Origin: Spirogloea muscicola | Lineage: Eukaryota; Streptophyta; Zygnematophyceae; Spirogloeales; Spirogloeaceae | Length of the DNA stretch: 64,000 bases | Direction: 5' to 3' | NCBI GenBank assembly: GCA_009602725.1 | Contig: WELB01000023.1 | Coordinates: forward strand, 222,081 to 286,080 | In this document: positions 11,068 to 21,748 of the stretch, piece after piece | Position numbering within the stretch: the stretch's first letter is position 1 | Layout: the number at the start of each line of letters is the position of its first letter | Translations under genes and position numbers: made by a program | The notes under the pieces: generated by a model | The model's input: only the letters and a program-made list of their open reading frames with translations | Database searches by the model: none | Told to the model about the DNA's origin: nothing

Positions 11068-14000
11068 GTCCCCCGCCCAGGATGCCAGCGCCGTTTCAGC
11101 ACGAGAGGGCTGCCAATCCATGCCTATCACTGCCGCAATCGCCAGAATCGCCAGGAGCTGGCAGCGAGATCACATGTGCCGGGCATCGTCCGGCCTCTAC
11201 CACCCCCTTCTTCAGAGAGCTGGCTTTGCGCCACCACAGTGGACCTCACCCCCCTTCTCATCCCTGACGGCCTTCGAAACCTACGCCATATTCCCAGATG
11301 GGCACGTCGTGAGTGCACCAAGGTTCTTACGCCCTACCTTGCACGCATCGAAGCGGACTCTATGAACGAGGCGGCCTGGGCGTTGTACATGCTTTTTCCC
11401 AAGCTTGTTCTTGGCCATCTGCCCTCTTTCGACGTCGGTGGCCGTAAGACTTTCCAGGACAGACTGGCTGAATCTACAAGCGGATAATGTGAGGAGTTGG
11501 CTCAGCAGCGTGCAGCAGCTGCTCAGGTCGCGCTCTCACAGCGGCGGGCGCGCAATGGATCAGTCAATCAGCCCTCTCAACGATCCACAGCTGGCAATCT
11601 AGCACGCGCAAGACGCTTTGGCAGGGCAGGAGGACTTTCCAGGGCCGCTCAGGCCCTTTGCTTTGACCCCCTGGCTACTATCAACGACGCCACGGAGGCT
11701 ATCTTGCCACAGCTCCACCCCCCTCCACTACACCCCCTTGAGCCCTGGGCTGGCGAGCTCCCCAGTCCTCTTGACCTATCGGCAGAGGCGCTCCGTGTGG
11801 CCCTGACCAAAGCCCCCCGGATGGTGTCTGGAGGCCCTTCTGGATGGCTCTTTGAGCACCTACACGACCTTTTCCTTGATGGGGATGAGAGGAGCTTCTC
11901 CCTGTTCCTGTCCACCTGCCGGCACATCGCCAGGGCTGCCATTCCACTACGCACTGCCGAGGCCTTCAATTCCAGCCACCAGCTGGCCCTTCCGAAGCCG
12001 ACAGGCGGTCTGTGACCCATTGCATAGATAGAGGTTATCATGCGGCTGGTATTAAAGGCCGTGTGCAGCGAGCTGAAACCCCAGCTGACCAGCCACCTAT
12101 CACCCCACCAATTTGGTGCTGGTATGTCCTGCGGGGCGGAGGCCCTCGTCCACGGCATTTGCGCTGCTCTCGATGTGGACCCTTCAAGGATGGTCCTTTG
12201 GGCTGGATATCAGTAATGCTTTCAACACAGTGGAGCGCAGCGTCATCATGGAGGAGCTGCGCGACCACTTCCCTTCCCTTGTACCCTTTTTCCTTATGGC
12301 CTATGGCCGCCCAGGGCGGCTGCCGTTGCAAGCCGGCGAGTCGTGGAAGACGCTGTGATCATCTTCTGGCACACGCTAGAGGGATCCCCTCAGCTTTGCT
12401 TTGGCACATTGCCGTGCTCTTCGGCGCACCCAGAGCCAAAACCCAGACCTCCGCTTCCCCTCCTACGCGGATGATACACGCATCATTGGACCTCCAGCTG
12501 AAGTCATGGCGGCTTACCCCTTGCTCGTTTGCGAACTGGACCTGATGGGCCTGCGGGTTTGCCACTCCAAGAGCGTGGCATGGTCCCCACATGGTCTCCC
12601 CGCCAACCTTCAGCTCCCCCACGGCTGTCAGACCCCTGCCAATGGGCTGGCCATCCTCAAGGTCCCCCTCGGTACACCAGCTCACGTGGCGGTGGACTTG
12701 CGGGAACGCCTTCAAAAATACCTCGCCCCTCTCCCTTCCCTTCCCCTCCTTGGGGACACACAGCTGGCATTGGCCATTCTCACCCGCTGCATCAACCAAC
12801 GGGCTTGCTATCTGCAACGCACAGTCGCCCCATTGGGCATGGTGGCAGAGCTCTACAAGGAATATGATGACTCCCTTCTGAAGTCCCTGGCATCCCTACT
12901 ACATTCTTCATCTTTCCCCTCAGCTTCATCTTCCCTCCAGGCCTCCCTCCCCACTCGCATGGGCGGCCTTGGCTGCCGGTCGTTGGAGCAGACGGCGCAA
13001 GCAGCCTTCCTGGGCTGCTGGCACCAGATCGCCTCTCTGCTTCCCATGCGCTTCCCTTGCCTCCACGACCCTGTACGCAATGTGGAGGACGGCTCCTTCC
13101 CCTTCCAAGCGGATCTGAGGAGCATCCACGACTCAGTCATCGGCTCTTTTCCCTCTATCCAACCCCCTCTCAAGCCATTCTCTGCCCTCGCCCAAGCTTC
13201 TAGTAGAGGGGCACAATCCAGACTGGTTTCGGCAGTAGGAAGATGAGCGCCGCAGAAGGTTGAGGAGGCTGCCAGAGATTCACAACAATCCACGGAGCCT
13301 TGCAAGACTTACTTTCGTCGCCACACCTGGAGCCACAGACTGGATCACCTCAGACGCCGTGGCCAACGCCTTCAACTTCAGCTCCGAGGCATTTCGGACG
13401 TCGCTTCAATTCTTCCTCGGCCTCCCACCTAACTAACTGATTGGGGTGCGCCAGTGTGAGTGCGGCTTCCGTGCAGAGAGTGCTGAGCTCGCCACCCACA
13501 TGCTGCGATGCCCCACTGGACCAGAAGTGGTGGGCAACCACAACCTCCTCCGTGCTGCCCTGGCGGGTTTGATGCGCGATGCCGGGTACCGTGCGGTTGT
13601 GGATGTGAACAACATCATGCCTATCACCACGGATGCCCAGGAACGTCATCATCGCCGCACGCTTGACGTTGTGGGCGTGCAAACTGGTGGAAGACCACGG
13701 GCCTTAGTCGATGTCGTGGTTACGGAGGCGTATAGAGGTCCAGCATGGACACACATCGCTAGCCACGCAGAACAAAGAAAGCTGCAGCACTACTCCGAGT
13801 ACCCCCAATGTGATCAGCTCCTGCCAGCGGCAGTCGACATCTTTGGCTGTCTGGGTCCTCGTTTCCTTACTCTCCTTCAGAACATAGCCAATCTAGGCTA
13901 CACACGACATGCATTTGTGTTCCCGGCTCAGATAGGCTTGCCAGCTACATATCTGTCGTTCTTGCGACGACGCTTTTCGGCCTGTTTGCAGCGTGCTCAG

Positions 14001-14212
14001 GCTAATGCTTTGCACCAGAAAGCTGGGCGAGCTCTAGGTGGTGGCAGAAGGTTTTCGTATCTGCCATCTAGTATTCAGGTATCGCTTTGCGACCTTGATG
14101 TATTTACCCGTGGTTACTGAGCGGGTCAACCTGCTGTAGGTGATGTAAGTCGCTAGATGTGCTTGCCTCTGTACTTGGCCATTTGGCCTTGGTTTGAATC
14201 AAATACACGAAA
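11068..14212 (+). mobile_element. Non-LTR retroelement family A, near full length but decayed
   Basis: From N- to C-terminus the element shows a zinc-finger remnant (CQRRFSTRGLPIHAYHC, 11081-11131), a reverse transcriptase, a CCHC finger (CECGFRAESAELATHMLRC) and a region that could be a restriction-like endonuclease (RRTLDVVGV, then ALVDVVVTEAY). That order matches early-branching non-LTR elements of the R2/NeSL type rather than elements with an apurinic endonuclease. The tail after the stop at 14120 carries TGAGCGGGTCAA, AGATGTGCTTGCC and the hairpin GGCCATTTGGCC, ending near ACACGAAAGCC. The 5' boundary is not defined. Confidence 0.75.
11176..14120 (+). pseudogene. Reverse transcriptase/endonuclease polyprotein, frameshifted
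   Basis: The coding region is spread over several frames. Frame 1 covers 11176-12015 with a TAA at 11485 and a TGA at 12013-12015, where the family would read LRPIA (a CGA-to-TGA change fits). Frame 2 covers 12113-12358 with the first RT Asp motif LDISNAFNTVERS, and 12401-13246 with the catalytic motif FPSYADDTRIIG. Frame 3 covers 13446-14120 with the CCHC finger, the putative endonuclease and a C-terminal extension of about 130 residues. GGPSGWLFEHLHDL upstream of the RT core is typical of such elements. At least two frameshifts and two stops mean this copy cannot make an intact protein. Confidence 0.85.
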
Positions 14213-14258
14213 GCCTTTCCTACTAAGCAAGACACAAGACGACGCAACGGTAAACTCA

Positions 14259-14396
14259 GGGCCCACTGCATACCGGGTCGTTCGGTCGCAAATCGTCTTG
14301 GGCCTCAGATTGGCAGTACCATTGACCCCAAATATCCATACAACGCGCGACACGTACCCCTCGGCCGCGGCCGAACGACCCGGTGTGAAGTGGCCC
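14259..14396. mobile_element. PIF/Harbinger-like MITE, 138 bp
   Basis: Terminal inverted repeats of about 28 bp start GGGCC and share ACCGGGTCGTTCGG with its complement CCGAACGACCCGGT near the other end. The element is flanked by TCA on both sides (14256-14258 and 14397-14399), a 3-bp target duplication. A GGGCC-type terminus plus a 3-bp T-C/T-A duplication is the PIF/Harbinger pattern. There is no coding capacity. Confidence 0.75.
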
Positions 14397-14399
14397 TCA

Positions 14400-15013
14400 G
14401 TCATTCTTTCCGGGCTGTCCTCTGCCAGCCCCTCTTCTGCCAGCCCCAGTACTTGGCCTTCTACGTCTCCTTTTACACAAAAAGGCCCCTCCATTACTTA
14501 CCACACTGTTCACTTTGATAGCGCTGCCTATCTCCTTCACTTTTGCTGGCTGGATTCTCACTGCCATCTTCCCAAGAGCTGAGCTGTTTGTATCTTTCCC
14601 CCACCCAGGATTCTTCTGTCCTTGTCCATTCCTTTCGGGCTGGCCTCTCTTTGGGCGAGCCTTCTTTTCTCCCAGCCACCAGTCAATCTGGCCGCGCTTG
14701 CTTCTTTTCCCCATCGTTTGCAAGATTGGGGGGGGGTTTACTTGGAGCGAGCAGGGCGCGGGGAGCAGCTTGCCGCGGCGACACGTGGAGACTCCTCGGG
14801 AAGGTCCGGGCGCGGGCGGGCGGGCACCACGTGGTGACCTGGCCGCAGGAAAGAGCCAATGACCAGCCGCCACGCTTCGGCCGCCGCTGCACCCGGATGC
14901 CCCATCGGACGGCGGAGGCGGGGTCGAGGCGGGCCCACGTGGGCACGTGCGCGGCATGGCGCCTGCCCCCCACTGATTGTGCGAGGCGGCCGGGCCAGCG
15001 CCAGAGCTCCCTC

Positions 15014-15047
<34 letters not shown>

Positions 15048-15062
15048 AGTTGCCGCCGCCGC

Positions 15063-15098
<36 letters not shown>

Positions 15099-15194
15099 NG
15101 CTCCTCGCTGCCGCGGAGCCTCCCGCGGCGGCGGCGGCGGCGGCGCGAGGCGGCCGTGAGATCGGCGGCAGGGCCCGCGTCCTGTCGGCGAGGC
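14400..15194. other. Repeat-rich upstream region of the PP2C gene
   Basis: Holds GGGCTGGC-module copies at about 14400-14450 and 14615-14705 (the latter with CCAGCCACCAGTCAATCTGG), a G9 run at 14728, a (CCG)n run at 15013-15060 and a 33-nt poly-T run (15066-15098) closed by an N at 15099. I cannot assign a promoter or 5' UTR boundary. Confidence 0.6.
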
Positions 15195-17742
15195 ATGGGG
15201 GCGTGCTTCTCGGACCTCAAGGGCGGCGGGGGCCTGCCCGCCGACGCGTACCACAACGACACCTTGGGCCGCTACGCGCCGCGCAAGGGCGCCGCCGCCG
15301 ACAAGCTCCTCCTCCTCGGTGAGCCGCCATGGCTGCCGCTGCAAGAGCTCGCCGAGCGCCCAGCCGTGCCGGCCATGGCGCGCGCCTGGCCTCCGTCTGG
15401 GGACCCTCTGCGGCCTGTCTTCGTGGGGGCAATACGACGATCGCTGACGATCGTCGTGTTGCCGTGCCGCAGATGGGCACACGGCGGCCAAGCAGATCCT
15501 TTTGGCGGAGCAGCGCCGCGACGCGGAGCTCGCGGCGCTGCCGGGCCGCACCGTCGCGCCCGGCGCCGTGCCCGCGGCGGCGCTGCACACGCAGCAGGGC
15601 AAGAAGGGCCCCAACCAGGACGCCATGATCGTCTGGCAGGTGGGTCGGGTCGGCCTCATCCCGCTCTTCCTCTGCAGTGCTGCTGAGCTCTGGGTTCACA
15701 CACGGCGCAGGCTTCCTGCTGCTGTTAAAGCCAAGCACTGTGCTTACTGCAGGACGTAGTATGATCAGATTTGGGTCTAGCGGATCCTTTGATAAACCCG
15801 CGAGCCGGACTTTGCCGGCAGTCGTGACTGTGGCGCTTGTGATCTCATGCAGGGCTACCTGGCGAGCAAGAATGCGGTGCTGTGTGCTGCCTTCGACGGA
15901 CATGGCCCGCAGGGCCACCGCGTCGCTGCACGAGTGCGCGACTCCCTGCCCACACGCATCGCCGACCTGTACAAAGCGGCACAACAACGAGCAACTGTCG
16001 CCGCTGCCCCTGCAGCCGGCAACCCACTGTCATCGTCTCCTCCAGAAGACGGGCCTGGGGATGGTGCTGACGCCAAGGTGCAGGACTCTGGTGCTCCACT
16101 GGCTTCTACGGTAAATCACAGCGGATACCAGCCAGCTGGTGAAAAGAGTGACACAGGCGCAAGATCATTGTGGGAGGGGATTCTGCAGCAGGCCTTCAAG
16201 GCGATGGATGCGGAGCTCCGAACGCACCCTGGCATCAATTGCTATGCCAGTGGTACGACAGCCGTCATGGTGATTCACAAGGTGCGTGTTCCAGACTTTG
16301 CATGGTTGCGGCAGAACCATCTGGTATGGTAGGAAAAGAACGTGCCGGCTGAGCTCGAAGCCTACGATAGTATACTGCAACTGTAGTGGTTGTATGTCAT
16401 CTGGTATGTTGCCAAGTGGCCCTGAGCTCCTCAGCTATGAACTGCATAGCAAGGTCCAATCACCTGGGCTGGGAGCTAGCAGCGCCTGTGAGACACACCC
16501 TCACAAGCGAATACCTGTCTGGCAGGAGTCCGACCTCATTGTTGCAAACCTTGGCGACTCGCGGGCAGTCATGGGCTCCTTGCGTGACGGGGTTTGGGTT
16601 GCCACGCAGCTGACTGTCGACCAAAAGCCCAACGTCCCAGGTATCATGCAGCAAAACACATCCAGCTAGGATGGATCACTCCTTGCTGGCGAGCTACATA
16701 TAGTCAACTCGTCTGTGCTCACGGCCGCTCGTCGGCGACAGCAACCATATCAATTCTGATATAACTCTAAGCTCAAGATGGGCTCTGCAAAACCTGCGCA
16801 GAGGAGGCTGCACGAATCAAGGCATGCAATGGCCGTGTATATGCGCCACGGGATGAGCCCGACGTATGGCGCGTGTTCCTGCCCAATGAGGAGTGGCCAG
16901 GCCTTGCCATGGCACGTGCTTTTGGTGACATGGTCCTCAAGGACCACGGTGTAACGGCTACCCCAGCCATCTCATCTGTCAGCCTCGCTTCCGATGGCTC
17001 CGACGTGTTCATTGTGCTGGCCACTGATGGGGTAAGGCTCAGCCGCGCAGCCAGTCAAACCTCCTTATGCATTCCGAGCCTGGGCTCCACCACGGAGTGA
17101 CTGGCAGGGCTGCATGAGGATACACACACAGTGGTTCCTTCAAGGATGTGAATTATGAGCAGCTATCATCTTGGGTCACATGCATTTCCTGATAAGCAAT
17201 ATGACAATCGAGTGCAGGTCTGGGATGTGCTGAGCAACGAGGAGGTGGTCAACATCGTGGCAGCATCAGAACCGCGTAGTAGTGCGTGCCAAAATCTCGT
17301 TGCCACCGCAGTGGGGGTGTGGCGCGAGAAGTTCCCCATGTCCAAGATCGACGATTGTGCTGCAGTGTGCTACTTTTTGACTGAAGACAAGGGCGGTGAT
17401 CCTGGTGCTCTCTCAGCGCCTGTGACAGCCAATGGCTGGTCAACTGCTGCTGCACCAGCCTTAGAGGCTGACTCTTCAACTACGTCATCAGGAGGATCGC
17501 CAGGTGATAGCGTCCGGGGGGGCCGCGCTATGTTGGACAAGGCCCCACCAGGCCGCCCAGTCGATGTAGGCAGTCTGAAGCGGCAGTTACTCCGGACGGG
17601 GACGTTTTCCGAGGTTGAGGTCGCATACTTAAGCACCAATGACAGCGTGGTAGACCTTTCCAAGCTGGCAGCAGCCACGGCAGACACACCAGCAGGTGCC
17701 ATGGCCGCTGCCCAAAACAAGGCTGAGCTACATTCTGCTTAA
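15195..17742 (+). CDS. Protein phosphatase 2C (plant clade-E-like), possibly N-myristoylated
   Basis: Six exons: 15195-15318, 15473-15639, 15853-16281, 16526-16640, 16802-17031, 17218-17742; all junctions are GT-AG and in phase, giving about 529 residues. It is a metal-dependent Ser/Thr phosphatase. Motifs: HTQQGKKGPNQDAMIVWQ at about 80-97, FDGHG at 111-115 (metal-binding Asp112), SGTTA in exon 3, NLGDSRAV at 248, LATDGVWDVL with Asp354, and IDDCAAV at about 399 with the late metal-binding Asp. The KKGxNQDAM block is characteristic of plant clade E enzymes. The start MGACFSD fits an N-myristoylation signal with an adjacent palmitoylatable Cys, which would place it at a membrane. A non-conserved insertion of about 60 residues follows FDGHG, and the C-terminal 120 residues are low complexity. 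Confidence 0.95.
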
Positions 17743-19562
17743 TGCAGCCAATTGTTTCTACAAGACAGCGGATATTCACAACCAGACATGGATTGTCCAA
17801 TACTGCATGTCCTACGTGTCATGCTGCAAACAGGCTCGTGTACTTGCATGGACGACCAAGTCTTACATAAGCCACGCAGTGGCCACGAGGAAATGTGGCT
17901 CCCCAAGCACCTGAAATCCCCTCATGTTCCTTTAAACCTCCCTCCCAACTTGGCTAGCTTCCGCCAAACTTTCTTCTTGATGCATGCATGGCGTCATAGA
18001 CCATACTTTTACCCCTGTGGTGTTTCTCTGTAGGAAAAAAGATAAATTTCAGGGCAAAAGGAAAGGTCCAGCAAGACAAAACACCACGATCTTCTTAGCC
18101 TTTCAGTACAGCAGTCAGCTCACCTATACCGTGTGTGGGATTCTAAGCATCTGTTGTGCTGTTTGAAAGCGTGGCAGTGACTGAGTTTCGTTGCTTGATT
18201 CGTGAGACATTATGATGTGTCCTATTAATACTACTCAGCAGGGATGCAAGGCTGGGTTATTTCCAATTTAAAGCTCTATTATCTTCTACTTTAGACTTGG
18301 CAGCAAGGTAGGGGGCAAGGTGGGACCTGATGAGAGTAGGTGACCCGAAAACCTTATCTATGGCACCCACAACTCATACGAGCCACACAACCAGACATCA
18401 TCTGACCTATGATGGTGCACTACTTATATGCACAGGATTCAAGAAGCACATTGTCAGGCTAATAATGTCTTCGTACAGTGATTCTGAAAATACGTCAGTG
18501 ACAAAATTATTGCATGCGATTGACCACAGCGGTTTGATTGATGAGTTCCTCCACCTCCACTCCGAGTGTCACATGCGCCTTGGCCCTATTTCAGCCCAGC
18601 TCCAGGCCCAGCCTTGTGTTAATCTTACTCCACGGCCGCCAAACATGTCACACATGTTGGTGACTCAATATAAGCTAGACTCGAGGTCCCATGAACAGAT
18701 GCAAACATCAAGACACAAAACGAGGCCTTACAGAGTACGTGGTGCATTATTTCTGCTTGTGCGCTGACGCTTCTGCCAACCTGCAGCCCTGATGTTGATG
18801 GATTTACTGGCCCTGAAGTCATTGCTGCGCCCCTCCCCCTCATCTACAACAAGTTGAGCCCGTCTCTAGACATGGTATCGGCTCAGGCTCGGGCGAACTT
18901 GCCACTGCAGACTACATCGGCTGTGTATACGTCTGTACATATACGAGAATCCTATTACATGTTGGCTATGAATGATGGCCACCTAACCATGTCAGTTGGC
19001 CTACGGTGCCTCTACGTTGCACAGCACTATCAGACTGGAGGAGGCCGCTTAGCTTGCTGCTTCTAGGTTTTGCCGTGGTGACACTTTTCCGGCTGCAAAC
19101 TACTCTTACTAGCGTTTGCTGCCTAGGGGTTATTGAGCACCGTTCGATGTAGCCACTTGTGTAGGTTTGTATGTCAGCGCTTTCCGGCCCTTTCAACCTC
19201 CCCCCGTTCTGAGACAGCTCTTTTGGCCCCTTCGAACCTTGTCAATTCTTTTCGGGCTGGCCTTTCACAGCCCTTGCCCTTACTGGGAGAGCCCCTTTCT
19301 CTTCAAACCTTGTTCATCCTCTTCTGGGCTGACCTTTCATAGTCATCGCATCCTTCTGAACAGAGCTTTTGATCATGCTTGTGAGCAGCTCCTCCATTTA
19401 AAGTCAATCGCGAAATGGCGACCTGGGTATTGCGCGAGCCCCAGCTGCCCCGCTTTGCCTCGGGCTGCTGGGTTGACCATGTCGCCACCTCCCTCGACTT
19501 TACTCGATGCCTTACTCGAACTGACCAGCTCTTTGCTGTGCTCTATGCTTCTGTCACAAAGG
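17743..19562. other. Intergenic, unassigned
   Basis: Downstream of the PP2C stop I find no gene. Short frames at 18330-18767 and 18854-19066 have no recognisable content. Two GGGCTGGC-type modules in direct orientation lie at about 19236-19300 and 19310-19345 (TTGTCAATTCTTTTCGGGC and TTGTTCATCCTCTTCTGGGC). Confidence 0.5.
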
Positions 19563-19745
19563 TTTCGTGTATACAAAAGAAACAAAGGCCAAATGGCCAA
19601 ATACAAAGACAAGCACATCTAAAGATCTACATGACCTACAGCAGATTGACCCGCTCAGTAAGCACGGGTCAAAACATAAAGGTCGCTAATCGATGCTTTA
19701 ATACTAGATGGCAGATACGAAGCCTGTCGGAACCGGGAGCCAAGG
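19563..19745 (-). mobile_element. 3'-end fragment of retroelement family A, minus copy
   Basis: The reverse complement matches the tails at 4020-4212 and 14040-14212: CATCTAGTATTAAAGCATCGATTAG, TGAGCGGGTCAATCTGCTG, AGATGTGCTTGTCTTTGTA and TTGGCCATTTGGCC, ending near GTATACACGAAACC. Only the end of the element is present. Confidence 0.85.
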
Positions 19746-19764
19746 CGCGGCCCTGCGTATGGGG

Positions 19765-19915
19765 GAGAAAGACCCTCCTCCAGTAGATGGCGATGGCTGT
19801 GGTTGGCCAGCCCAGAAGAAGAATGAACAGATTCGAAGCGGCCAGAAAAGCGCTAGAGCACACAGCGACTCAAGTGGCCACTGGGTTCTCGATATCTCCT
19901 GTTGAGCAGCCGCAG
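19765..19915 (+). repeat. SINE-like dispersed repeat (best copy)
   Basis: About 150 bp: CCAGTAGATGGCGATGGCTGTG, TTGGCCAGCCCAGA, GAATGAACAGA, GGCCAGAAAAGCGCTAGAGCACACAGCGACTCAAGTGGCCACTGGG and CTCGATATCTC in pieces in that order. Related copies are at 28005-28190 (reverse), 43570-43670, 45545-45690 and, partially, 54823-54865. No protein is encoded. Confidence 0.7.
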
Positions 19916-19944
19916 GTTAGAGAAATTAGTCTCGGAAAGGGGTG

Positions 19945-20600
19945 ATAAGGAAGGATCTGTGTGTTTGAAACAAACGAAGGCCAAAATGGCCAAGTACAAA
20001 GGCAAGCACATCTGATGACGGTACATCACCCACAGCAGATTGACCCGCTCAGTAACCACGGGTCAACACATAAAGGTCGCTAATCGATGCCTGAAAACCA
20101 GATGGCAGATTCGAAGCCCTTCTGCCACCAACTAGAGCTCGCCCAGCTTTCTGGTGCAAAGCATTAGCCTGAGTAAAGCGCAAACAGGGCGAAACTCGTC
20201 ATTACAGAAACGACAGATATGCAGCTGGCAAGCCCATCCCAGCCGGAAACACATCTGCACGTCGTGCATAAGCCTAGACTGGCAAAATTCTGAAGGAGAG
20301 TGTGGGAACGAGGACCTAAACAGCCAAATACATCGACTGCAGCTGGCAGGAGCTGATCGCATTGGGGGTAATCGAAGTAGTGCTGCAGCTTTCTGTGTTC
20401 TGCACTGCCCACTGCGTGGCCAGCGATGTGCGTCGATGCTGGACCTTTATAAGCCTCTGTAACAACATACACCAAGGCTCGTGGTCCTCCACCCGGTTGC
20501 ACGCCCACAATGTCAAGGGTGCGGCGATGATGACGTCCCTGGGCATCCGTGGTGATAGGCATGATATTGTTCACTTTCATAACTGCACGGTATGAGATGA
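19945..20600 (-). mobile_element. 5'-truncated retroelement family A, minus copy
   Basis: The minus strand encodes the end of the family A protein: HHRRTLDIVGVQPGGGPRAL, VTEAYKGPASTHIAGHA, HYFDYPQCDQLLPAAVDVFG and LASLGLCTTC, with frameshifts, followed by the common tail to about 19945. It lies next to the separate tail fragment at 19563-19745 in the same orientation. Confidence 0.85.
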
Positions 20601-21135
20601 GGAGAAGCTCACTGATGAGCTCATGGGATCACCGTTGCCGAGCCCGTTGTGGTCTGGTCTGCCGTCTGCTCGTGGCCAGCAGCACCGTCTGCGAAGCGGC
20701 CCATTGGCCATGGCCATGGCCGCCCCCTCTCCCGCCCGCTGTACGACAAGCACGCGGGCCATGGCGGGCGACATCTCTCGTGCCGAGCACCACGAAACAG
20801 CTGTTACCCAACCAGCAGAAGTGTCTTCCACTTTGCAATGGCCCAGAGAGAAGGCGCGCGGGGCGCATGAATTGAAAGGGAGGCCAATTCAAGCCAATAC
20901 ATTGTTCAGCCAGAAAGAACGGACAAGGTCCAGAAACATATTCGTAGCTGCTTTGTTTCTTTGTGTGCTTGTTTTCCTTAGCGCTTCCCCTGGCCCCCTT
21001 CTCGTACTTTGTTCATTCTTTTTTGGGCTGGCTTCCGACTGCTATTCCCTTTCTTAGATTTGGAGTTCTCTTCCAAGTTAGTCCACCTCCCCTCGCCAGC
21101 CACGCCCACGTCGCCGGCAGCGGCGCGCGACCGCC
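20601..21135. other. Repeat-rich spacer
   Basis: Includes the truncated third copy of the 115-bp repeat (20846-20910) and a family B tail in plus orientation (20940-21040: GTAGCTGCTTTGTTTCTTTG, CTTCTCGTACTTTGTTCATTC, TTTTTTGGGCTGGC). I see no gene at 20601-20845. Confidence 0.65.
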
Positions 21136-21748
21136 ATGGCCGCCGGCGGCGGCCTGGCCGTGGCGGCGGACGGCCTGGCGGCGTGCCTCGGCNNNNNNNN
21201 NNNNNNNNNNNNNNNNNNNNNNNNNNNNNNNNNNNNNNNNNNNNNNNNNNNNNNNNNNNNNNNNNNNNNNNNNNNNNNNNNNNNNNNNNNNNNNNGGCGG
21301 CGGCGATGGGGAGGACTGCGACGGCGGCGGCGGCGGCGGCGGCGGCGAGGACGGCGGGCTGTGGGGCTCCGGCGGAGGTGGCGCTGACGGCTGGGGAGGC
21401 GGCCATGGAGACGGCGGCGGCTGGTCGCGGCGGTGGGGCGACGACTGGCGCTATGGCGGCGGCGGCGGCGGCGGCACCTCGGCGTATCAGGCCGTCTGCT
21501 GGCTCTCGCTCACCAAGTGCCTCTACCACGCCATGACCTCGTCGCTGCGGGCCGCCCGGGCCGCCGCCGCCGCCGCCGAAGACGGCGGCGCCGCCGTCGA
21601 CGATGCTGGCCTTCCCGGCGAGGCCCCAGTTGCCATCCTTGGCGACAGCGGCGGCCGCGGAGGCCTCAGGGAGGCCGTGGAGGTCTGCACGGCGGCCTTT
21701 GAGCGCGCGGAGCTCGCGGGCGCCCGCCACATGGCCCTCATCAGATGA
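21136..21748 (+). CDS. Gly/Trp-rich protein of unknown function, interrupted by gap
   Basis: Before the gap the plus strand reads MAAGGGLAVAADGLAACLG from an ATG at 21136. After the gap another frame reads [54 protein letters not shown] and, after an Ala-rich helix-like stretch, GLREAVEVCTAAFERAELAG to a TGA at 21746-21748. The two frames need not agree because the gap length (103 N) is arbitrary. The non-repetitive C-terminal half argues for a real protein, but I recognise no family. A GC-rich antisense frame over the same region is less convincing. Confidence 0.4.
21193..21295. other. Assembly gap (103 N)
   Basis: A gap inside the GC-rich coding region of the Gly-rich protein. An intron or a change of frame may be hidden here. 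Confidence 0.9.
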
